Below are positions 1-11,504 of a stretch of 64,000 nucleotides of DNA, piece after piece. The stretch's first letter is position 1; every line of letters begins with the position of its first letter. Both the position numbers and the translations under genes were made by a program. The notes under the pieces are model-generated. The model did no database searches. It worked only from the letters and a program-made list of their open reading frames with translations, and was not told the DNA's origin. The stretch lies in NCBI GenBank assembly GCA_958510875.1, contig OY294070.1, forward strand, positions 41,430,306-41,494,305, given 5' to 3'. This DNA comes from Endomychus coccineus. Lineage: Eukaryota; Arthropoda; Insecta; Coleoptera; Endomychidae.

Positions 1-206
1 ACTTCGCATTCTATCTCCACATCCCAGCAATACCAAGAGTTCCAAACGCTGCCGTTCTGACAACGGGACTATTTTTATTCAGTGAAGAGAACTCGTGAAA
101 GCACCCAAATTAGTAACATTCAATTTTACAACAAAATGATACAGTTTTTAAACTGATGAACTAATCGGAAACCTACCTTTTTTACTCAGACTTCTCACAA
201 AAAAAC

Positions 207-1110
207 ATGACTTTTTGAAGTGAAAACTTTTTTAGGCGCGTTGGGCTATTTCAGATGAGGGGTGAAACCATGAGTCCGTCACGTCCCGTCACGCTGCAGC
301 TATATATATTAGGTATTATGTATACTGCTGCCTGCGCAACTGCGGCCATTCGGGACTCGGGTCAGGCGTCAGGCAGTCTCTCTATACGCTTACACACGTG
401 TGCATATCTGAGTCGGTGTTGGAGAGCACTATACACGGTATACAGCTACAACAGCACGCATATACTCGACGTTATTCATTTACTCAATCCTCCGTCCTCG
501 TGCAGACGAAAGTTATATTTTTATGCTAATTGAAAAAAATGGACCTTTTTAGCAATACAACTCATACTTTAATTATTACAGAGTAAAAAGTAATAATTAA
601 ATTATATGTGATCGGTAATAGTAGCCTGTTTTTATATATGAGCAGACCTGATTTCACAGTATGTTTCATGCTTGGATCTAATCTAATAACGTAAGTATCA
701 TCGAAGTTACCGATAATGACGACGCAAATGAAGAAAATGCTGTTTATCATTACTTTCATTTACATCGATGTAAATATCAATAAATAATACGTTTTGAAAA
801 TAAAATAATATGTATTTATTATAATGGCTATCGGGTTACATTCATACTATTACAGGGATTGTACCGCCCATTATACGTTTTTTATTATTAAATATAAAAA
901 TGTATGTAATTATTGATTGAAACGCTGACAGTTGTGAAAACTAAAAAAACTGATTAAATTAATTTTCATCTAAAAATAATAAAATTGTAATTTCGGATGC
1001 TACAATAATTCAAAGATAACATTAAATAAATTGGTTACTTCATAATGTCAGTTTTCACATCTGTCAGCAGTGATCGGTGACTGCCCGTTTCCTTTTTCTT
1101 TTTTTTGTAG
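207..1110 (+). mobile_element. Repeat A, copy 1 (about 0.9 kb interspersed repeat)
   Basis: First of four copies of an interspersed repeat in this window; the others are at 28287-29565 (longest), 51866-54206 (inverted, split) and 54497-56812 (inverted fragment, split). The shared sequence starts with GAAGTGAAAACTT near 214, passes an AT run (AGCTATATATATTAGG, about 298-312) and continues to about 1110. This copy lacks roughly 280 bp present in the 28.3 kb copy, where a Pif1-helicase-like fragment lies, so it is probably an internally deleted non-autonomous derivative. The 92-residue reading frame inside it is not a credible protein. Class uncertain; a Helitron relation is inferred only from the helicase fragment. 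Confidence 0.6.
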
Positions 1111-1494
1111 ATGGTACTAATGTTGTAGGATTTTTATTTATTTCATTTTTATAAAAGATACAACACAATTAGAAGAAGAAAAAGGTATGGTTAGAATTCA
1201 TTTTCCACGAGTTTTTCCATTTCAATTTCAAATTATTCGTTTATAAAAACACAGTACAAAGACCTGCAGTATTTTATCAAACTAGTCAGTAACAATCAAA
1301 CAATTAAAAATCAATTCAATTAAGAATTGAATACATACATTAATTATTAAGCACAAAGTATATAGGTAATCATCATGAAACATTTACACAATTAAACATA
1401 AATATTACAACACAAATTAAAAAATATTAATTTGAAATGCATCAATATTAGTACACGAATTATAAAACATTCAATTCACAATGCAAACTGGAAA
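1111..1494. other. Unassigned AT-rich spacer
   Basis: About 380 bp of AT-rich sequence between repeat A and the 3' end of the LINE that follows. I see no coding potential, RNA gene or recognisable repeat here. Confidence 0.5.
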
Positions 1495-3488
1495 TTAGGT
1501 ACTGAGGTACTCCTCAACGGAATATAATGCATATTGTAGTAAATATGTGTATAGCAAGTTTTTTAATATTTTCAATGGGTGATTGCCATATTTATTCACA
1601 AAATAATCGTAGCAGATCATACCTTTATAAATATGACAATTCTGTCCAACCGATAAACGTGAGAATGGTTTGTGAATATTATCATTTATACGGGTTTCAT
1701 ATCTGTGAAATACATTATTTCTAATGTGAGTGTGTTCCTGGTTTTTAATATTCAGCACTAGTTGATAGATGATAGATGTTCATACATGGAAGAGTCAAAA
1801 ATTGGAGTCTTATAAAAAGTGGCTTGCAATGACAATTCGATTTAGCATTCAACATACATCAGACTATATTCTTCTGAGCAATGAATACCCTGCCCATGTG
1901 GGAAGAATTACCCCAGAATAGAAGACCGTAATTTAAAACAGAATGAATGAGACCTCAATTGTTGTATGATTTATCCTGATAAGTAGACTGAAATTATAGT
2001 TTATGTTCTTCTGTTTGAATAGCATGAAGGTATCTTTTCATTGACTGTTAATCCATTGTTCAGACACCGGCGATTGGAACTATTAGCACAGCTGTTTGCT
2101 TTCGCTGTTTAATTTTTCTTCGGCAGTAATTTGGTTTGTATAGTCGGCGTACAGTATAGTTCTGTTCATCAACACATGACTGCTCTAAATCAGACATAAA
2201 ACTATAAACAATATTGGGTCCAATATTGGCCTTTGTGGCACACCTATATTTATCTCCGATGGATTAGATTTATAAGAGTCATATACTACAATTTGTTGCC
2301 TATCTATTATGTAGGATTCAATCCAGGCATTGGGAACACCTCTTATTCCATAGGAGTGCAGTTTAGTTAGTAATAAGTTATGATTAACTGAATCAAAAGC
2401 TCGGGTTAGATGAAATTATAAAGCTGGAATTTTTTTATTGTGCATGCACTCATACAAAGTTGAACACAGTATTTTCATTGCTCCTACAGTCGATCTACCA
2501 CTCCTAAATCCATGTTGGACGTCGGAGAGAAGATGATTCTGTTCTAGAAATCTTGCCATCTGTATGTTGAATAAGCTCTAAACATTTTTTGCAAACTGCA
2601 GAGAAATGTTTCTATAGTTATTAATATCTGTAACGGAACCCCTGTTTTTGAAAACTGGTAGCAACTTTGATATTTTCAGTTTAGTGGGATACTTCCCATT
2701 ACAGAATGAATTATTGATTACGTGAGCTGAAGGAGTACAGATAATATCACTTACCACCCTTAAAGCGGTTCCATGTACATCATCTATTACTGCTGCTCGT
2801 TTTTTTTACTGTTCTTATAATAATGTCATTCACATTTTGTGGCAGAATTGGATGTAAAAAGAATGTTTTGTTAATAAAAGATGGAATATCACGGTAATTG
2901 AAATCAGGTTCAGGTACTTTAATATTCGTGAAGAAACGGTTGAATTCATTGCATATTTGTTGTTTATCACATATTGTCGAGTTACTTATATTTAATTTAA
3001 TTGAAGAATTATCAGTATTGTCATTTTTTACTTCATTAATTATATTCCAAGTTTCTTTATTCAGTCTATTATCATTACATTGTCGTTTCGCAAGCAGGAT
3101 CTCATGTTTATATAATGGTTTTTATCTCCTATGCCTATCCTTGATTTCTATATTATTCGTGATTTTTGCTATTTTAGTAAGATCGCATAATGATTGATGC
3201 AGTTCGTTAAGTTTATTATTAAACCATGGTTTTGTAGTATGATTCCGCTCCACCTTCTTGAAAGTGAATGCTTTATCAAAGTGTAAGTTGAAAGTATTGA
3301 AGAATAAAGTAAAGGATTCATCGACGTCTCTTGATTGAAGTGTTTTAGCCCATTCTTCTTGTAATAGTACATTTCGAAAGCTATTCAAATCAGATTCGCT
3401 ACAATCACGTTTGTAGTGAATAATATTGGGGATAGATTTCAACAAACCAACATATGACATTTGTTTCCATTGGGAAAAAAAAATTGGG
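1495..3488 (-). pseudogene. Jockey-type LINE, reverse transcriptase and C-terminal part (broken)
   Basis: Minus-strand remains of a non-LTR retrotransposon. From the 5' side it shows the post-endonuclease linker (3122-3460, including SFRNVLLQEEW and PWFNNKLNELHQ), then reverse transcriptase pieces in several frames (the GVPQ box is at about 2233-2244; the catalytic box reads YADY instead of YADD near 2140), and a C-terminal segment (1495-1758) with RYETRINDNIHKPFSRLS followed by KGMICYD, typical of LINE C-termini. Frameshifts and stops make it dead. The 5' half of the same element, with the endonuclease, continues at 5590-6540; a 2.1 kb solo LTR separates the two. The family is jockey/CR1-like; clade not determined. 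Confidence 0.75.
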
Positions 3489-3492
3489 GTGG

Positions 3493-5585
3493 TGTAACAG
3501 TGTAACCGCCGAGCGTATATTTTATAAATCTGAAATTACTCCAGATTTAATTCTTCCAGGCAAGTGAATAGGTTTGAAAGCCTATATAACCGCTGAACCT
3601 CGTACTTGTAACAGTCGGCTGGGTATTATTTCAGGAAGCGTTTATACCTCATCGACGTTTTATATGAATTGAGAATTGTTTGTTGGAACCTGCTCGGGTA
3701 TCAAAGATCTCAGTTGATCCGTGTACCCTTAAGGTTCTTTCAAGTTGCCACCACTAGGTGTATAATTCAGCCCGGCTGTTTTTGACTACGATGCCTTGAT
3801 CCCTTCCCTTCTTTATATCTATTCAAGCGTAAATTCTGTTTGTCGTACTCGCTGACAGGTGATTAGGAATTGCCAGTTAAACTCGTTGATCAAATTAAAT
3901 GATAAATATGTATTGGAAAAAAGTTAACAAAATTTAGTACATCATAACACAAGAAACGAATATAGAATTAGTCCAAAATCTAGAAATGGGAATAATATGA
4001 ATTGAAAGACGTCTAATTCAGGTTCACCCCAAGTGGGGACCTGGGAGACCGTTATCAATGTCGCTAGTTCTACCCCTTTCTCCTGCGAGTTTTTGCTCGG
4101 TTTCTGTTGAGAGAGTTGGAATCAGTGTAAGCTAATTCGTACAAACTCCGAACAGTGATCGATTTCGCGCTCGACCACACCGATGATTATAAGATAATAT
4201 TCCGAATTAATGAAGGATTCCTCTCTTTTTGGTAACCTGAGGTAAGCCTAACGACCTGATACTCTATCATATTCCCTAAGTGATCTCCGATAAGCGGAAT
4301 TGATCAATACTTAGCCTGAATGACTGAAAAAAAACATATATTAACAAAATAAACATTGGCGGGCGGAGCGTGATCTGAAGGTTAAATAATCACATTACAT
4401 CATATCGCCGATTCAGAGGTTGAAGTCAATGTAACAATTGTTCTTTGGCAATCAAAATGCATTTACACTTACCTTGTTGGTCTGATATCACAATTCCATC
4501 TCGAATCCATTGTAGAAATAAGGCCCAGAGAATTTGCGCACTCGAGTTCCACGTTGCATTAAATTATGGATGTTACGGAATTGTCACAAAATGATTTTAA
4601 AGAGGCACCAACACTTTCCGCGAAACTCGAGGACACGCGCAAGTTCAGCGCTGCTTTACCCCTAAGAATACATAACCCTTGTTGCACAAATACTACGTTT
4701 AATTTTGCTACAAAACTGAGTTCTAACTATGAGCCAATTCAATGCTAGAAACTACCCTACGCAAGCTACCTTCAGCTTCGGGTTTCTTTCTTTTACAATA
4801 CTACAAGCAATCTGAATAATTTATTCGTTGATTTATATGAACACAAATTAGATAAGCAGAACTTGATAAATTAATTCAAACTCAATCTGGTTGATTGAAT
4901 TTAATCTGTTAATAAACAGAATATTAATTGATTTCGAAAAAAAAATGATCGCAGGAACAAAAATTAACCTGGATTAAGGTTCTACATAACTTGACTGGAA
5001 AATTACTTTACAGATATTTTACTTCACAAAATTAAAAATATTTAATTACTTTGAGTGTGAAATTTAGGTAAAATATATTACATTTCGATCATGGATTATA
5101 TATTGAAAGTAAATGCAGGCAAAACAATCAAACTTACCGAGCGAGTAAGTAGTGAAGAACTCTCCTTTCTTCTGAAAGTAATTACTTTGCATGAAACCTA
5201 TGAAACGGGGGACGCCCCACGCGTAAAGCTCAGAAAATATATTTAATTCAGGATACCGGGGGCAGAGCCCGCCCATACGTTATTAAGACGACCTATAGGA
5301 ATCTGCCTTGGCAAAAGAACAGTAAGTGACGGCTCTTCTCTTCTCAACGTGGACCTCTCCTGACTCAGGGAAAAGTACCACAGGCGTCGTACTGTGCTTA
5401 CGTTTGCTAAGCATGATTCCTTGCTGGCCTAGAAGTTGGTGCCCGGAAAGAGGGATCGAATTACTGTCGCTAGGCCTGTCTGGTATATCGTGTGTTCTTT
5501 CAAGATATAATAATTTATAAAACTTCAATTCGGATTAAATTGAATTATTCAAATGACCCAAAAATAATAATCTCGGATTATTACA
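3493..5585. mobile_element. Solo LTR 1 (about 2.1 kb) inserted in the LINE
   Basis: The segment begins TGTAACAGTG, ends GGATTATTACA (TGT...ACA) and is flanked by the 4-bp direct repeat GTGG at 3489-3492 and 5586-5589. Outside those repeats the same LINE reads on, endonuclease on the right and linker on the left. No gag or pol frame lies inside, so a solo LTR is the simplest reading. Two further segments in the window share the TGT.AC start, the TTACA end and 4-bp flanks (17675-18913 and 21693-23044). Short open frames inside (5283-5528 and others) have no recognisable domain. It could instead be a non-autonomous LTR element whose second LTR I failed to resolve. Confidence 0.6.
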
Positions 5586-5589
5586 GTGG

Positions 5590-6540
5590 CTCGCAGTTGA
5601 AGGGTTGAAGGAAAATATTTTATTTTATTGCCAGAAAATGTGTAATATTTAAAATCAATTTACATGTTCCAGCGCTTTTTTTTAAGTTGCCTGTTAAAAA
5701 GATACGAATTTTATATACATTGATATTCTTACTTATAGCACATGCACATTCTAAATGATTATCTTTTCCTATTTGTTTTAGGTACTCAATTTCTTGAAAA
5801 TCCAGGTTTGGTTCGTCCTTTACAAACAAACAACTCCCTCCATCAGCTGATGTACTTCTTGAGAACATGGATATAAGATGATAACCATTGATAACTGCTA
5901 GAGTGCCTTCGTCCACTCTTAACCAATATTCCGTCAATCCTAATAGTTGGGGCTTTTCAACAAATGTTTTATTTTTTGGTGATAGAATGTTCTGGTGTAG
6001 TAAATACATTTTTTTAAAGTTTATTGTTATATACTTTTTCTGACTAGCTTTTTGAATGATTATTCCGTCAATGGTTTTGTTTATTGAAGTAACTGTTTGA
6101 GAGAGGCTGATTATGTACAATTCATTCTCTTCATGGAAAATGGTCTAATAATTGAAATTTCAGTTGTTTGAATGGGTAACTTCTCACAGATACCGATATT
6201 TATATTGCTTTCTCTAAGGAAGCTTATGATATTTCTGTCTGTAGTTCTCGGGATATGGAGATTAATTTTCTTCCCTCAAATGCCTTTAGGACAGTATTTT
6301 GATTTTTCCCAATGGTTGTTTTAAGTTTCAAGTCTAATTTATGAATGTTGGCTGTTTTTACAGCACTGTTTGTATTTTCGGGCGTTTCTTTGGTGTTCTT
6401 GCTATACGAATTTTTAAAAGCTTTTTTAGTTTCTGAAGTTATTGTTTCATCAACATTTTCCATGTTTAAGACTTCATTCCCGATCTCTATCTGCTTGTTA
6501 ATGAATTCAGGTGTTTGAATTTCTTGTGGAACATCCTAAT
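5590..6540 (-). pseudogene. Jockey-type LINE, 5' part: ORF1 remnant and endonuclease domain
   Basis: Minus-strand 5' part of the LINE that continues at 1495-3488. The frame at 5620-6120 carries the apurinic-endonuclease-like domain start: KMYLLHQNI, then LLGLTEYWL, then SRSTSADGGSCLFVK, in the order seen in jockey/CR1-type EN domains. Upstream, 6224-6463 encodes a Lys/Thr-rich, low-similarity segment that may be the end of ORF1. The EN domain is incomplete, because its C-terminal catalytic portion is degraded before the solo LTR. It meets the 5' end of the plus-strand PLE1 near 6510-6540. Confidence 0.65.
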
Positions 6541-7384
6541 TTTTTTAATGAACTTGCCAAATGGTTAGACCAAAAATTAAATTTGTTTTACTAAATTCGC
6601 AAATACTATTAAAAATTATCTCGAATTGATAGAAAAAGTAAAACAAATAAACATTGTCGATAATATTATTCTCATTTTTCTAGATGTCTGTAACCTATTC
6701 ACTAATGTTCCAATTATAGAAGTATTAAATCTTATATAAGAAGACTTTTCAAACAGTGATTTCTCAACAATTGAATCTTTAGAATGAATCAATTTATTAA
6801 CGATTTGTTTAGAACACAATTTTTTCATTTTCAACAATATATTATACTACCAAAAAGATGGTCTAGCAATGGGTTCTGCATTATATCCAATATTAGCTGA
6901 CATTTTCATGAATATATTGAAACTAACAATATTATTAATAACAATGAATTTAGTCAGAATATTAAATTCTATTGTAGATATGTAGATGAAATCCTTATAA
7001 TCTGAAATGGTGACTTAGATCAAGTCAACAATTTCTTAAATCATACGAACAATATCCATAGTTCAATAAAATTCACCCGGAAAACTGAAAATGATCAAAA
7101 AAGTATAAACTTTCTTGACTTAACTTTGACAATAGAGAATAACAAAATAGAATTCAATATTTATAGAAAACCTACACATACTGGTATAACAATAAACAAT
7201 GATTCACACCATACAATACAACATAAACTAGCTAGTTTTCATAGTTATATCAACAGATTGTTGAAAACTTCTTTAACAACAAAAAATTTTGAATTAGAAT
7301 TGAAAATTATAATGTCATATAGCCGAAATGAATGGATTCGACAAGAACATAATACATAAAATATTACAATATACAGATTCTTGA

Positions 7385-7755
7385 CCCAGTATGAATTATA
7401 TATAAAAATTCTCGGGAAATAGGTCACAATAACACTCTGTTTTAAATTTTCGTCTTTACGTATGTTTCGGTCTCACGACCTTCATCAGAAGACTTATTAT
7501 GTAAAAATGGGTTAATTAAACTAAGTAGCACAAGCGTCCATATCGCACAATTTTCTATCAAAAAGCCCACGCCGTCGAAACGAACAGAACCACGAATAAT
7601 CGAAAATTGAATCGTTAATCGATTATTCGTGGTTCTGTTCGTTTCGACGGCGTGGGCTTTTTGATTGGAAATTGTGCGATATGGACGCTTGTGCTAATTA
7701 GTTTAATTAACCCTTTTGTTATTGTGACCTATTTCCCGAAAATTTTTATATATAA
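7385..7755. mobile_element. Head-to-head pair of PLE2 3' ends (palindromic insertion)
   Basis: An inverted-repeat insertion about 370 bp long within PLE1. The outer ends mirror each other (left TCGGGAAATAGGTCAC, right GTGACCTATTTCCCGA) and the centre is a palindrome around 7590-7650 (arms containing TTCGTTTCGACGGCGTGG). The sequence matches the 3' ends of the PLE2 copies at 16620 and 57300-57860. The left arm retains a complete hammerhead fold; the right arm has lost it. This resembles two 5'-truncated PLE2 ends joined head to head. Confidence 0.65.
7452..7493 (-). ncRNA. Hammerhead ribozyme (type I-like) in PLE2 3' end, intact core
   Basis: Read on the minus strand, these 42 nt contain every conserved hammerhead element in order: stem I strand GUCUU, core CUGAUGA, one A, stem II GGUC with loop GUGA and GACC, core GAA, a two-pair stem III (AC/GU) around loop AUAC, the cleavage triplet GUA, and the second stem I strand AAGAC, which pairs perfectly with GUCUU. 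Very short stem III is known for hammerheads of Penelope-like elements, which may act as dimers. The two other PLE2 copies carry the same fold with mutations. Activity is untested. Confidence 0.8.
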
Positions 7756-8002
7756 TAAAGTATTACGTAGAAAACCAAATAAAATTTAACAGAATTCATT
7801 ACATATTTCTCATCAAGTTCAAACCAATATTCAAGTTTCCCAACCGGTATTGAATATAAATTCTAACGATACACTACCATTTAGAGCTTATTTGGTAATA
7901 TCACTGATAAAATTTCTAATGTTTGAAACCAATAGCAAGGATATCATATAGATCTTCAAATAGTTTAAGCAATTTAGTTTTAAATAACAAAGATTCAATA
8001 TA

Positions 8003-9402
8003 CCGGGTTCCCCATAATAGACTACCCATTTTAATATTTGAATAAAAATTTTCTTAGTTAACAAAACAAATTTTTTAGTTCACTAAATTACAGCTAACTC
8101 TTTGGGATTTATGATATTAATTCTAACTTTTTAAATCACGTCTTCTAAATGACCTCCACCAACTTCAACACATTTTTCAATATTAGATAAAAAGTGGTTC
8201 ATTACACGGCGTAGCAAATCTTCGTCTATTCCTTCAACTTCTTCACGAATTTTGACTTTCAGTTCCTCGATTGTACCTGAACGACTCGCAAACACTTTGG
8301 CTTTCAAATATCCCCACAGGAAAAAATCGGGTGCCGTTAAGTCGGGGGACCTCGAAGGCCAAGGCAAATCTCCGAATCGAGAAATGAGTCGGCCATTAAA
8401 CATTTCTCGCAGGACCCTCATTGAGTTTCTGGCGGTATGAGCTGTTGCCTTATCTTGTTGGAATAGTAAGGCATTGTTTAGTAATCCTCGTCTATTTAAT
8501 TCTGGAATGAGAATCTCTAGCATATCAACGTAGCGCTCGGATGTATCCTACTCCACACCACCCAACAACTTTTGGATTATGGAGGTTCTGTGTAAAGATT
8601 TCACGAGGATTTTCATTTGACCAGTATCTAAAATTCTGTTTATTGACCATGCCGTTCAAATAAAAATTTGCTTCGTCAGTCATTAGGAGACTGTGAATTG
8701 CTCCTTTACGTAAATCCAAAAATTCTTGAGAAAATGCTAACCTTGCTTCTTCATCTTGATTGCTAAGGTGCTGTGCCATTTGGAATTATAGGGATGAAAT
8801 TTTAAATCCCTTTGAAGAATTCGATCTAAGCTTCCCTTCGATATTCCTAGGATGAGGGTTTGTCGATTAGCAGACCTTTTAGTACTTCTCGTAAACGCAA
8901 TTCTAACTCGTTCAATATTTTCTGGTGTACGAACTGTTCTTCGACGTCCAGGCTTCTTCAAATATTGTACAGAACCATTTTCACGCCAATGACGAACCCA
9001 TAACTTAACAGTTTTACGATTTGGCGCGTGACCCCTATTGTTGTTATTGAACTGACGCCGGAATGCACGCCTAACTTCTTCTATCGAATTGCTTCTTATG
9101 TAAGTTTCTACACAAAACACACGTTGTTGGACTGAGTAATCCATGAAAGTTCAAACGGATGTTGAAATAATGTCTCAAAGCAAAAAAATTTAATAATTAT
9201 TGATGAAAACTAACAAACTTCTCGTTGAAAAATGGTGTTCCACGAAATTATTAATTTAAAATTTATTTGTGACTACTTGATTAATAATTTACTTAAATCC
9301 CAAAGACTACAGAAGATAATCCCACAGAGAACAACACATTCAGTTATCTCGTAGGGAATTTATTAATAATATAAAATGGGTAGTCTACTATGGGGAATCC
9401 AG
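8003..9402 (-). mobile_element. 1.4 kb Tc1/mariner-type transposon inserted in PLE1
   Basis: Complete element with terminal inverted repeats of about 28 bp (left CCGGGTTCCCCATAATAGAC; right ends TACTATGGGGAATCCAG), flanked by TA dinucleotides (8001-8002 and 9403-9404). It encodes a broken transposase on the minus strand and lies between the RT and GIY-YIG parts of PLE1. Confidence 0.85.
8131..9144 (-). pseudogene. Mariner transposase (helix-turn-helix plus DDE), frameshifted
   Basis: Transposase of the 8003-9402 element. It starts at ATG 9144 (MDYSVQQRVFCVETYIRSNS), with an N-terminal helix-turn-helix of the DUF4817 type, then a QTLILGISKGSLDRIL second helix region, then the catalytic core: TDEANFYLNG (first D), LLFQQDKATAHTARNS (second D) and SPDLTAPDFFLWGYLK (third D), and ends at 8131 with GGHLEDVI. 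I count 41 residues between the second and third catalytic D (DD41D spacing). The frame breaks near 8779-8737 and again near 8525, giving three frames. Length after repair would be the usual 330-345 residues. Dead copy, but all catalytic residues are still visible. Confidence 0.85.
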
Positions 9403-9983
9403 TATAATATGGAAAAAAGTGGAATGTACCAATTAACATGTGATTTTTTGTCATGCTGAATATGTAGGGTTAACATATAGAAATTTTGAAACTCGCTTGT
9501 AAGAACATATACGTTGCTTGAATCTTAAAACAGGTTTTTCTCACTTTGCTAACCATCTTTTAGAAAATAATCATAAATTTAACCCTGAAACAAATTTTTA
9601 AATTTTATATACAGCTACCAGATACCTTAACAATTTTTAGAACTTAAAATACATAGATCTTTTGAAATAACGAATTAATAACACTCAACACACAAATCGC
9701 TTCGAATCATAACCCAATTTTTTCAGCAATAATCTAATTTAAAGCTTTAACAATATTCAATATTATAATCATTTTGTCATTTTACAGGAAACTATATTCT
9801 AGTGAAAGTTCAAATTTCTCTCTACTGAAATCATATTGTTTTTCATCACTTTACCACTAGATATCACTAATTCCTTATGTGTAATTGCATAAACATCAAA
9901 CATTCAAAACATGTCAATTTTTTATAATAAGTTTTTTAATAATTTTTCACCAATTTGTTATCTAAAGTTACATATTCCCATGG

Positions 9984-11500
9984 TATAATATAATGGTAAT
10001 GCGTCTCGTATACTGTTATACATGACGAAAGCGTAGCCCAAGTCTCTGAACTTATAACTTTTGCCGCACGGTCGCTACGGTCGGATGTAAGAGGAGCTAA
10101 ACGGCGAGAACGATGATAAGCTGATAATTTTTTTAATTCTTTACTGACATGTAATGTAAACAAAATCATTATGTACCTGAGCTCTGACCAGGATTGAACT
10201 GTCGAAAATTATGAAAGTTATCTAAGTTATCGTCTATTTCTATATTTCTACAATGAATTATAGAATGTGTATTAGTTGCGATGTCAGATTTGACTTGAGA
10301 TGCAAGAATGTAATTTAATAACTTTTCATTGCGATTTTTTTTCGGAAATTTCAACCACTCTTGAAAAAATTGCCTTCTTGTAATTCGAACTAAAGAGTGG
10401 GCCATCTGTTAAGTTTATTTTTCTTTTCTTTTAGACTATTAAATTATCTAATAAAACACACTTTTAATGATTTTTTGACAAATGTCAAGTAAAAGTAAAA
10501 CAATTGTATCCATGGATAGCGCTATTAACAACAGAACAACTCATTTCAATCACCCAAACTTACTACGAAAACTTGAACGATAGTCCAGAATCCGCAAAAT
10601 TGTCGAATTTCATCTATAGTAAAATGCAATTAAATACTTGAAGAAGTGAATTCATTTTTATAGGGAAAAGTCATCGAAATTTATGGCTTTTGGATACAGG
10701 CCTGTAAACAAAGTGGTAGTGGCCGTATGAATGATATCGTTTTCACATCTAATTGTAAAAGATTTAACAACTGTAAAAGATTCCCAATAAAAATTTACGA
10801 TCTTTATTCACGATATGTGCTTTCTTTCTGAAAAAAACCTAATAAATGAATCACTCTGCACAGTGTTTGAAAATAAATTCTATATCACCCAAAACGCAAA
10901 AAAAACGCAAATAATATGTGCAACATTAAAAAACTAGAAGGATTGGTGAAACAAATTCTGAAAAAAAAAGTCTTTGAGAGCTCTTTCTTGGGGGTTATAG
11001 AGTTTTTCTTTATTGAATATGGGCATAAATTTACAAATTGCTAAATTAACTCTACATATAGATTTCAATGTAGATCAAATATAAATATGGAAATTTATGG
11101 TCTTATCGATCTCAGTAATATTTATTGGTAAGGAAAAACTATACTTGTATACGGCAGAAACAACTTGTACATAATAATCAGACAGCGATTTAAGATATTC
11201 TAACGTAAGGAATTAGGCAGTTGTGTAAACAGGAGTCCTTCACTCATTTTACCATGTATTTGTAAACACAGCAAATAGTTAATATTAATATTATGCAACT
11301 TTCCAAATAATAATAATAATAACATCTCAGAAATTCAAAATTTTCGACTTGACTATTGTCCACCTAAATTCGTGAATTTACCCACTGTGCGCCGTATAGC
11401 TCCTCTTACATCCGACCATAGCGACCCTGCGGCAAGAGTTGTAAGTTCACAGATTTTGGCTACGCTTTTAATATACGAGACGCATTACCATTATATTATA
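9984..11500. mobile_element. TIR element of about 1.5 kb, unclassified
   Basis: Left end TATAATATAATGGTAATGCG and right end CGCATTACCATTATATTATA are inverted repeats whose similarity extends about 115 bp inward (GCTCCTCTTACATCCGACC is shared in opposite orientation at about 10098-10080 and 11399-11417). The interior has one minus-strand frame, 10169-10405, starting MAHSLVRITRRQFFQEWLKF, which I do not recognise. Terminal boundaries are uncertain because the ends are themselves AT palindromes. It abuts the hAT fossil on its right. Confidence 0.55.
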
Positions 11501-11504
11501 TCGT

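Larger units (their letters stand above)
6510..9790 (+). pseudogene. Penelope-like element PLE1: RT plus GIY-YIG, interrupted twice
   Basis: Plus-strand Penelope-like retroelement fossil. Read across frameshifts, 6510-7380 gives the palm of a PLE reverse transcriptase: DVCNLFTNVP, QKDGLAMGSAL.PILADIF, a YVDE box (normally YVDD) near 6978, SINFLDLTLTI and FNIYRKPTHTGITINNDSHH. 7756-8000 continues the coding sequence, and 9403-9700 gives the GIY-YIG endonuclease (EYVGLTYRNFETRL, then EHI, then SHFANHLLENNHKF). Two elements sit inside: a hammerhead-bearing PLE2 fragment pair at 7385-7755 and a 1.4 kb mariner at 8003-9402. Removing both restores the order RT, linker, GIY-YIG. Many stops; not functional. 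Confidence 0.8.

Noticed and set aside
255..533. 92-residue protein at the window start (and the similar frame at 28359)
   Set aside because: Both lie in repeat A copies and the reading frame is not conserved between them.
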